Positions 36,601 through 48,600 of a stretch of 64,000 nucleotides of DNA are shown piece by piece; the stretch's first letter is position 1, and each line of letters begins with the position of its first letter. Source of the DNA: Mytilus californianus (lineage: Eukaryota; Mollusca; Bivalvia; Mytilida; Mytilidae); assembly GCF_021869535.1 (NCBI RefSeq), contig NW_026262690.1, positions 89,573,995 to 89,637,994 of the forward strand. Reading direction: 5' to 3'. The position numbers and the translations under genes are program-made. The notes beneath the pieces were generated by a model, which ran no database searches, was not told the DNA's origin, and was given only the letters and a program-made list of their open reading frames with translations.

Positions 36601-39600
36601 TCCATACCCTCATGAAATCTGAACTGAAAAAACGACAGGGTTGCAAAAGTAACAAATGAATTACTGTAAATTCAGAAATTATTGCGTGCATTTATTATTG
36701 CGATTTGTGTAGAATGGACAACAATGCGAAATTAATAATTGCGATTTCAGAAAAATCTGCATTCATTTACATGTATCAATTACCACAATGCAAGTTCTTA
36801 TTACTCATCTAATTGCATAATTCCCATTAATAAAAGCCTCACAATGATTTGTGAATTGAGAGTAGTGCTTTTGCTGCATTTGTCAGCTTTCATCATAGAA
36901 GTATCTTATTAGAATTACCTTTTGTAGGATTGATTGGTCTTTTGTCATTGTACCACAAGTGAGAGTCAAGCTAAAGTGATTCACCGCCATCTTATTTGCT
37001 TTATTGTATGATTACAGCATGTTTATGGCTCTAATCATGACTGAATCAGACGATTATAATTTTAAACATTTGTTTAGTTTTGTCTTGTCTCAACAAAGTC
37101 ATGACAATTTTTACCAGGATTTACAAAATATCTTTAATTCAGAATTTAATTGATGCATTTATTATTTTAAGTCATTGACAACTAAGATTGATATGAGTAT
37201 GATTAACCTGATTCTTGAACATGTTTTAGTAGATTATCACGAACCAAAAAATGTATGTGATATTAATTTTTTGAAGTGTTCTTCCTTATGTATTTTCATA
37301 TTATGAAAACATTTCATTGGTTTCTGTATTTAATGAATTTATCTTCAAATTTATTGTAGCAGACAGGATCACCAGTATCCAAGTCTGGGGATTCCACTCA
37401 GACTTTATTAGAATGGTGTAAAGAAGTTACACAAGGCCATAAAGGTGTAAAAATTACAAATCTGACAACATCATGGAGAAATGGAATGGCATTCTGTGCA
37501 ATTATTGCTCATTTTAGACCAGATCTGATGTAAGTTCATGTATGTTTGTGTCAAAGTTGCAATTTGAATTATGTTGCATTAATCTTTTTCGTGGATTCAA
37601 GTTTTCACCGTTTGTTTTTAAATTAATTATTTCAGACTTGAGTGTAACTATCAATAAAATATATTCATTTCTCTTGGGTTTGAATTATAGTTGATAAACA
37701 AGATAAAATCCTTTTGATGATTATCTCCCCTGGATAACTATTTTATGTCAATGGACAGTTTTTGACCCATGACATTAGTACTCTGTAAACAATCTTTTGG
37801 TTGCAGCATTGTTTTGCCTAGTACTCTAGTTAAAAGTATACAACAGTAGAATAGAAAATGGAAACAGAATATATCAAAGAGACAATAATCTGACCAAAGA
37901 GCAGAAAACAGCCCAAGGCCACCAATGGGTCTTCAGCTTTAAAGAATTATTATTATTATTATAATTATTATTAAAATGACTCATATTCTTAGCCCTCAGA
38001 GGAAATATTTAACCTCTGCACTTTAATGTAGTAATTTGTAAGTCTAGGAGGTGTGTGGTCACAGCCACTCCTTCTGCAGATTGTTACTGAAAGAATTCAT
38101 CAATGCATATAATTTTGTATGATTTATTATTTTATGTAAATACCATGGAAGGCAATGTAATATTCTCTGTAGAATGTAATCAATATGAATTATATAACAT
38201 ATAAAAAGGATAAAGGTTGATCAAGATTAATCAAGGTGGTCAGTTTCTCCTTGCAATAAAAGTGTTATTGCATGAATACTTGTTGATATCATCCCTCTTA
38301 AAAATGACTTGCACTGACTAAAGTTTATGCAATATTATAGTATACCCATGGCAATATTTACTAATATGCATGCCAAAACCCAATATAGTCTTTTGATGAT
38401 GATTTGTAAATCTTGTTATTTCAGTGATTTTCGATCTCTTAATCCACATGACATGAAAGCCAATAATAGAATAGTAAGTACTAACTTTGCATTATGGTGA
38501 ATTATGAATTCTGATGCAAATATTGATAAAAAAAGTAAGGGTATCCTTATATGTTACAAATTATCTATAACAACATTTTAAACTGGGGTATAGAAATATA
38601 ATTACCTGGACCTCTCCTTTTTGTCGAGCCTGCGACTTTTGTCGCAAAAGCGAGACATAGCGATCCTACATTCCATCAGCGTTGTCGGCGGCAGCGGCGT
38701 CCACAAATATTCACTCTGTGGTTCAAGTTTTTCAAATTTTAATAACTTTCTTAAAGTATCCTGGATTTCTACCAAACTTGGAGAGAAGCTAGTTTATGAT
38801 CATAAGATAGTATCCAGAAGTAAATTTGTAAAAAAAAAAATCCTGTTTATCCGTATTATACTCATAAATGGACTTAGTTTTTCTGCCAGTTAACATTACA
38901 TTCACTCTGTGGTTAAAGTTTTTATACGACCGCAAAAAATTTTGTGGTCGTATATTGGTATGACGTTGGCATCGTCGTCGTCGTCGTCCGACGGTTGGTT
39001 TTCGCACTCTAACTTTAGTTTAAGTGAATGGATCTCTATGAAATTTTACCATAAGGTTCAATACCACAAAAGGAAGGTTGGGATTGAATTTAGGGGGTTA
39101 TGGTACCAACAGTTAAGGAATTAGGGGCCAAAAAGGGGCCAAAAATAAGCATTTTTGTAACTTCCAGACATAACTTGTGTGTTAGTGGATGGATCTCTCT
39201 GACATTGTAACACAAGATTCCATATCACAAAGGGAAAGCTGGGATTCATTTTGGGGGTATTTGCCTCAAAATTTAGGAATTAGGGGCAAAAAAAGGGGCA
39301 AAAAACAAGCATTTTTCTAGTTTCAGGACAATAACTTGTGTGTAAGTGTATGGATCTTTCTGAAATTGTACTACAAGGTTCCATATCACATAGGAAAAGC
39401 TGGAATTGAGTTTGGGGGTAATTGCCCAAAACGTTTAGGAATTAGGGGCCAAAAAGGGGCCAAAAATAAGCATTTATCTAGTTTCCAGACAATAACTTGT
39501 GTTCAAGTGTATGGATCTCTCTGAAATTGTACTGCAAGGTACCATACCACAAAGGAAAGGCTGGGATTGATTTTGGGGGTATTTGCCTCAAAATTTTAGG

Positions 39601-42600
39601 AATTAGGGGCAAAAAACAAGGGTTTTTCTAGTTTCAGGACAATAACTTGTGTGTAAGTGTATGGATCTTTATGAAATTGTACTACAAGGTTCCATGTCAC
39701 AAAGGGAAAGCTAGGTTTGCGTTTGGGGGTAATCGCCCTACACGTTTAGGAATTTGGGGCCAAAAAGGGGCCAAAAAATAGGCATTTTTCTAGTTTCCAG
39801 ACAATAACTGGTGTTCAAGTGTATGGATCTCACTGAAATTGTACTGCAAGGTACCATACCACAAAGGGAAGACTGGGATTGAGTTTGGGGTGATGAATCA
39901 TAAGGGGTTCAAAAAATTGGGGGGGGGGGGGGGGGGGGATTTTTTTTCCCTGTTTTTTCCTTTTTTTCCTTTAAAATTTTCCATTTTAAATTGGTTATTT
40001 CTGATTTATATATTAAAGCAAATAATAATGATATGGTTTGAATAGGTAAATTAAAAATTTTTAAGATCTTAGACCACATTCATTCTGTGTCAGAAACCTA
40101 TGCTGTGTCAAATATTTAATCACAATCCAAATTCAGTGCTGTATCAAGCTTGAATGTTGTGTCCATACTTGTCCCAACTGTTCAGGGTTCGACCTCTGCG
40201 GTCGTATCAAGCTGCGCCCAGCGGAGCATTTTATTCAAATTTTAATAACTTTCTTAAACTATCCTGGATTTGTACCATACTTGGACAGAAGCTTGTTTAT
40301 GATCATAAGATTGTATTCAAAAGTAAATTTTGTTAAAAAAAATCCTGTTTATCCATATTTTACTTATAAATGGACTTAGTTTTTCTGCCAGTTAACATTA
40401 CATTCACTCTGTGGTTAAAGTTTTCAAAATTTTAATAACTTTCTTAAACTATCCTGGATTTGTACCAAACTTGGACAGTAGCTTGTTTATGATCAAAAGC
40501 TAGTATCTAGAAGGAAATTTTGAAAAAAAAATTTCTTGTTTTTCTGTATATTACTTATAAATGGACTTAGTTTTTCTTCCAGTTAACATTACATACAGTC
40601 TGCAGTTAAAGTTTTTACAACATTTATAAGATTCATAAACCATCCAGGATTCTTACCAAACTTGAACAGAAGCTTTTTACATTCAAAAGATAGTATCTAG
40701 AGGAAAATTTTTAATAATTATTTCTCCATTTTTGTTGAGCCTGCAACTAACAGCAAAAGTAGACGAGACACTGGGTTCCGCGGAACTCTTACAAATTTTT
40801 GAAAATAAGACCCATGCTGAGGGACTATCTGTTTGCCTTTGCATGAAATATGAAAATGGTCATAATGTGGATGTTAGATATGATGCCCTATGTTAGAATT
40901 TTATGCTCTGTATGCATGTTATATATATAAAATACTAGTACACGATTTTTATGCCCCTGTGGTAGCAGAGGGGGCATTAAGTTTTACCCTTGTCCATCCT
41001 TACGTACGTACGAATGTATGACGTACATCCCAAAGTTGGTTTCCGTTCTCTAACTTTAGTTTGCCTCAACGAAATGTTATGAAACTTATACACAATACTT
41101 ATTACCACAAAACACAGACCAAGTTTGAATTTTGGTGGCGTCACTCAAACCGTTCTAGAGTAATGCCCCTTTACAAATGGAAAAATTGCTGAATTTTTCG
41201 ATTCTGTTCTCTAACTTTAGTTTGCCTCAACCAAATGTTATGAAACTTATACACAATGCTTATTACCACAAAATACAGATCAAATTTGAATTTTGGTGGT
41301 GTCACTTTTACTGTTCTAGAGTTAAGCCCCTTTACAAATGGAAAAATTGCTGAAATTTCGTTTCTGTTCTCTAACTTAAGTTTGCCTCAACCAAATTTTA
41401 TGAAACTTATACACAATACTTATTATCACAAAACTCAGATCAAGTACAAATTTGGATAGCGTCACTTTTATCATTCTTCAGTTATGTCCCTTTATAACTT
41501 AATATGATATGCAAGCTGGGGCATCATCTGTCCCATGGACACATTCCCCATCCATTTTTTTAATCTGTTAGATGACCTGATACAGGGCATCATTTCTGTC
41601 ATGAACAACAAACTATCTTTCCTTAGTTGCAGTCAACTTTTCCTTTCCTGCATCCCAATTGCCTCATATAATAGAGTTCAAAAGGGTGAAAAAATATACA
41701 GAGGACCAGTCCAGAATAAGAATTTCAAATTTAAAACTTCAATTTAAAACAACACATTAGAGCTGATTCCTCACTATTGTTCATTCACTCCTGTGGATCC
41801 TCAACTTGATACCCCTGCTCGACAGAGTTGATGGTATATAGGAATCCTTTTGTCATACTTTTGAATTCCAAATGATTAGAGGAGAACAACTTTTTGTAAT
41901 TAATTGAAATTTAAATGGAATGTTTTGGACCACTTAATACAGATTTAGTTAATTTTCCCCATTTTCACTTCCACCGTTCCAAAGTTATGGTACTTGATTA
42001 TTGAAAAATTCAAATCTTTTGGTTTTCTGAAAACAAATGGAGTATCCCTTTTTCAGATTGATTGAAATTTTTATGAAATATTTTGGACCATTAAAGACAG
42101 TCGTTAAGTGTCCATTTTTGTCATTTTCACTTTCACCATTCCACAGTTATGGTACTTGATTAATTAATTAGAAATTTCTTGTTTTGTAGGCTTTTGATGC
42201 AGCAGCTAAGCTGGGTATTCCAAGAGTTATAGAACCTTCTGATATGGTTTTATTAAAAGTTCCAGATAAATTATCTGTAATGACCTACTTGCATCAACTA
42301 CGGGCATATTTTACTGGTCAGACATTAGAAATACAGCAGATAGGAACAAGTGCTCGTGAAAGTACATATACTCTTAGTGAAAAAGATCGTGAGTTAGAAA
42401 TGCAGATTTCTAGAGAAATGTACGGTAAAGATGTGATGGACTCAGCACAGCCATCAAAGGAAAATGTTCCAAAACCTGAAGTTGATAATCATAAAAAATC
42501 CAAGAGTCGAGAGACGACTCCAGTGACGCCAGATTCATTGTCTTTTACTTCAAGTAGTCCCTCTAATTCATTAGACAAATTAAGTGAAATCTCTAGTCAT

Positions 42601-45600
42601 TCGCCTGTTAAACAAAGTCCTGAACGAGAAGTGACTTTAACAAATGGTGATATTAAAAAATCTCCCAGTCCCGATAAAAATAATTCTTGTGATAATAATA
42701 AACTGGTGTCTCAAACCAAAGAGAAACCTTCTGTGTCTGTTGAGAAATTAAAAACCTCATTAATGACAAGAAATCAGTTGAATAATCCTTTTGATTCTGA
42801 GGAGGAGGATATTAGTCCAGCCTCAGGTCATGCAGAAGGGGAGGATGATAGTGAAGTGTGGGTATTACGTAGCGATTCACAGACAAGTAGTATAGCATCT
42901 GGGTCAATCAGTCCACAGTGGTCTTCCAAAGAAAGTACTCCATCCAGAGAGTAAGATATTATATAATTCTTGAAGTCATGCATTAAGTCCAGATGAAATA
43001 AATTTCTAGATTTTTGTGGACAACAATGTAATTATTGAATGGCTAGATTTTAAAAAGATACCAGAAAAAAAAGAAAACTTTTGATATTGATTTGTAAATT
43101 GTGTATTTTATTACAAATAAAGTTGTGAAAAATGGTAAAATTAACTTTTTTTAACTTAAGAAAGGGCTCACTTGAGAGGGTAATTTGTGTGAAGAAGTGT
43201 TCTCCCCTTTTGTTCTTTTGCTGTTCTTGATCATCAAAAGGGAAATCAAGTCACCCTAGATTTCAAACATTCACAGTTGCCATGGGCATGTAAAATTCTA
43301 TTGCCTCATTGATGCCAATCAGTGGTTTATATTTTCAAATATGATTTAATTCTAGCAACTTGTTAAATGGATGATTTACTTTTTTATTTTTACAGAAAAA
43401 GTCCTGTTGTTGAAAAACATCAAAGGAGATACCAAAAACATACTGAAAAACAGGTGATTATTTCTTTTATTTTGATAACAAGTTATTTTGAAACTTTATG
43501 GCAAATGGGTGACATTCACATTTACAGATAAGTCATCCAGCCAACCCTCATTTAATTGAACAAAACAGACAAAGGGACCATTCAAAACTTAGTTCATGTA
43601 GTGTGAATGCTAAAAAGTGAAAAACAGTGATTGCTAGTGATATATTTAAATAAGTGAAACACAGTGATTAATAAAATATTTATCTTGCATTGATTACAGT
43701 GAATTATCTCGGGTCCCAGAAATCCAAGAAATCAAAAGCTTGTGTCAATCTGGAAAAAATTAACTTGAATTTTTTTTTTTTTTTTTTTTGTGTACCCACT
43801 GGTCATGAAAAGAAAGGTATCCTTTTCTGCAATGACATTTTAAAAAATGACAGAAAAATATGAGAGGTACCCAACTGATTGTGAGCACCTGTTGAAAAAA
43901 AAGTCAGTACTAACTTATGATCAGGTATACTACCACATGTTCCCAGAATGAGCATATGACAATTTTAAATAGCAGTCCTGGAGATTTCTGAATTTTTTGG
44001 AAAACATAGAGTTTACACCTATGTAATGTGATGTATACTGTAATTTCAAACGGTTGTATGAATATGATGCTACCAAAATGTTGACTATTGAAAAAAATTA
44101 ATTGTCTAATTTTATGAAATTCATATGTCATTCATAATAACGAAGTGAGAAAAACTTGTTCAGAACCTCATACCAAGAATGGGATGGGGAGATGGGAAGG
44201 GAGTTTATTTCTTCACTTTCCCTTTGCTTTAAATTTAAGGATTTCCATGTTTTTATGAAACAGCCCTTAAAGAACACATTTAATTTTGATAGTGTTGATA
44301 TTATTTTATAGCCAACCAATCACAAAGCCAGGCACGAAGAGCTAAAGGCAAAGGCTAAAATACTTTTAGAGAAGGCTAAACAAGATGCTATAGTTGAAAC
44401 TAAAGAAAATAAGCAGAACACCAATGAAACAGGGAAAGCAAGTCAGGTATATTTTCAGAATTTTTTTCAATAATGTTGTGTTTTGCTGTCAGTATATGCA
44501 AACCCACGAAATTGAAAATATCCACAAAAACGCAAAATTTCCCCAAACCATAAATATTGGTACCACCAAAAATAAATTAAAATTGAGAATGGAAACAGGG
44601 GAATGTGTCAAAGAGACAACAGGAAACGGGGGAATGTGTCAAAGAGACAACAGGAAACGGGGGGAATGTGTCAAAGAGACAACAACTTGACCAAAGAGCA
44701 GAGAACAGCCCAAGGCCACCAATGGGTCTTCAACACAGCGAGAAAATCCCACACCTGGAGGCGGGTTTCAGCTGGCCCCTTAACAATAATGTACTGTGGA
44801 TTCACTTATTTTCTTGGGTACCAATTTTCGTGGATTAAGGAAAACTCTCATGTTCGTGGATATTTCATTTCATGGTTTTGCCGAAGTTTGCATACAAGCC
44901 TATAGGAAATTTGTCATTTGTTGAACATTTAATTTCGTGGTTCACTTATACCAACGAAATCCACGAAAATTGGTATCCAACGAATAATAATGAATCCACA
45001 GTATACTAGTTCAGCGAAACTGGACGTCACATTAAACTACGAAACATATAAATGAACCAAAATTAAAAGAAACCTGTATTTACACAGGTAAATTATGATA
45101 TAAGGTGATTAGATATCGTGTTTTAAACTTTTATCACCTATTTAATAATGATGGGAACAATGTGTAAGCAAAACATATTTTATATATAAATAGTAATATC
45201 ATGGTGAGTATATTTTACCCTATAAATTCCTGTAAAATCTCTTCTAGATTGAAAAATATCAATTTTCTGTTTCTTTTTTATATTTATTATAATACTGTTC
45301 TACAAACTTTCTAATTGATGATATAGGAAGAAGAGGATAAAAAACACAGACTAAAAGAAAGAGCTCGACAGTTAATAGAGGAAACAAGGGCCAGTATTGG
45401 CAAACCTCAGATGTCTGATATGAATCCATCGGTATCATCTTCACAGAGGACAAAAATTAATACTGATTCAGGTATTTATTTATATTTTCTGTATGTCAAC
45501 TGCAATAGTGTTGAACTTTGAATTATTTTGCAAAAGCTCTTTTTAGATAGATATATGGTCAGTTACTGAAATTCTGCACAAGTTATGACCAGTCGTATCT

Positions 45601-48600
45601 CGAAGGATCTTTTGTAAAACTACTTCCTGGTTAAAAATTCTTTTTATCTTGATCTTTCTTCATATTAAAATTTGTTCTTTGCAGTTTTTCTTTATTTTTT
45701 ATTTCAAGATTTTATTCAGTTTGACTTCAATGATTATTTTTTTCCTGCATGTATGTTTAAGGGTTCCAAGGCACATGCGAGACTAGCTTTAAGTAGAATA
45801 TATACTTACACAAAAGAAAATTTCAAATTAGCGAGTTAATAATTCTTAAATTTGTCTTTGAAATGCAAAGGTTGATTATTACTTCTACAGCAACTTTTGT
45901 TAAGAGAAAATTTGTCTTTAGATGAATACATGAAAGTTTAACTTCCAGCTGACTATCTTTCAACTATATTCAGGAAAGAAATTCTTTGATATGATGTGGA
46001 TATGAACAATAAGTTGTGCTTTACCAACATGCTGAGAAATATTTGAATATTATAACTCACAAGGAAACAGATAGTAGAAATACTTGTTGGCACAACTTGA
46101 CACATTATCCTGACTCTGAGTTGACAACTCTTTGCTCTTAAAGCTGTGTTCTTAGTGGAGAAGCAACACATATACATATTTTATAGTACATAAGAGATAT
46201 AGAATTTATTATATTTATGTGTCCTTGAATTGGATTTAAAAAATGAAATGAAATTCAAAGAATATATACATACAACTGCTGAACATTCTGCTTTTTCTAA
46301 ACAATGCATGTCAACTTTCTTCTTTAAGATAACTTTTTTAGTAATCTGTAAAGTAAAAATGCCCATGAACTTTAATAAGCTTTATTAATGGTAAATGTTT
46401 TTTTATTTCATGCACTTTGTTTTTTGTTAATCCATATACTTCTATTTATTTGTGTCGCCTCTGTAGCAGAGATCACAGTTAATTTTGCTTTTGTAAATGT
46501 TGTGTTTTACACTAGAGTTTAGTTTAATGCAATAGATTTAGTTTTGTTTTTCCCAGATTTTATTTTTATTTCTGTTATATTTATGCAAACAGTTAAGCCT
46601 ACAAAAGCCAGGCGGATAACTGCCTCTTCACAGCTTTTCAAAGCTAGGCATGGTATGTTCTAATGCATGTTATTATGAAGCACATAATTTTGTTATAAAT
46701 TCACTAATCCTAGATTTTAACCCAGCTTTTAAAAGTATCTAACCTTTGCAGTTTGCTGGGCAATTTTTTCCTAATTGATAAAATTATGTATGTATTTATT
46801 TTTTGGTGCTTATGTTGTTTATATATATTCGTTTTCTTAGCATAGCAGTTAGGGCAGGTGATGGGCATGTTAATTTGTACATTCAGATTTTTTATGCACA
46901 GCTTTTAGCCTGCAAATGGATTTCAGCAAAACTTTCTCAAACTCTATTGAATTTGATAGTTTTGTGTATCTCCAATTTTATTATGTGATCAGAATGATTT
47001 TTGGGTTTTTTAATCAAAACATGGACTGAAAGATTATTTCATATTATTATTAAAGATGACACCTATTCAATACCATTGCCAAACATGGTTCAGATTCCTT
47101 AATGAACATAATGATTACTGATATAACAAAAAATATGAACAACATATTATATTAAATAGAATGTGAGAACTGGTATACCTTAATGTGAAGAAATCTAATT
47201 TATTTTCAAAAGAAAAAAAAAACATTGTTTTAATTTATGAAAAACGTTCTTTATTTTAAGAAAATACCAATTAATGCATAAAAATATACAAATTACTGAT
47301 ATCTCCTTAAATATGTACAAATTACTGTTATTTCAGTAAATATATACAAATTACTAATAACCCCATAAAATATGTACAAATTACTGATATCTCGATAAAT
47401 GTATACAAATTAATGATGTCTATAAATATATACAAATTACTGATATCTCCATAAATATATACAAATTAGTGATGTCTCTATAGATATATTACACAAATTA
47501 CTGATATCTCCATAAATATATACAAATTACTGATATCACCATAAGAAGATTAGGGCTGTTTCATTTTTAATGTTTTTGAACCAAATGAATTTTTGAAAGA
47601 AAAAATCACGGTAAAATTGTATCAAAACTTATTGTTATGGGGGACAGGAGGGGCAAAACAAATTACTGATACAATTCTGTATTTCAAAAATTATTTAAAA
47701 GATTACATCAAAGGAAGGTTAAGGTATTTTCCATGTGTTAGCTTTTTGTTTGTTGGTACATGTAGGTATTGTTTTTAAAACCTCTGCTATTCCCTATATA
47801 AAACAAATTCTTTTTACCTATATTGTCTACAATTTCAGTGGCGAATTTCATCCACACACCAATTATTCTTTTTAAGTGCCTCCCTATTCAACTCCTTTCA
47901 CGACCCAATCAAACCATAATGGAATAATCCTCATTATGAATTTGAGTAAATCAAACTCACTTGAGGAGTGACCAATTTTAATGCCTTGCAAATTTTGAGA
48001 GAAAAAAAAACTTTAAAAATCTTTAATAAAATTGACAACTTGAAAGAAAAAAATGTTAAAAAAAGATGTCTTCTGCTATAACTGTATGATTAGTTTGGTG
48101 CTTGTGTGTAAAGGACAGATATATGTTTAAGAATTAAATGCTTCTTTTTATAATATTATTAGGGTGTAAAAGCGTTGACCGAAGCACATTTTGTATGAAG
48201 CGGGGAAGTGTATCATTCGAAAAATTCGTATGCATGATCAACGCTTTTACAACCCTATAGAATTATAAAAAGTAGCATTCAATTTTTATAATTACATTTT
48301 TTATGCTGCATCCATGAAATTAAGAGTTATATCAAGCTTTTATAAGCTTTATTTTCTATGCATCGTTTTAACATTGTCACAGAGAGAATATGTCTTCCCT
48401 TCTTGTAGAGGAGATTGTTCATGCCTACACTTCACTCTTTACAAGTTGTTCTAAAAAAAACTCATGGTATACTGGTTGAAATTTCAAAAATTAGGCTTCG
48501 ACCTATGCTGTCTCAATATGACTCGCTCATAAATTTCAAAGTTTGTAAGTCTGCTTAGTGCTTTTACAGATTAAAGAATACAGCAATATGTAAATAAAAG

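Noticed and set aside
36543-36659. Continuation of EHBP1 exon 7 frame past its donor
   Set aside because: A consensus GTAAAT donor and fitting phase to exon 8 explain the data; the extra codons have no family similarity.
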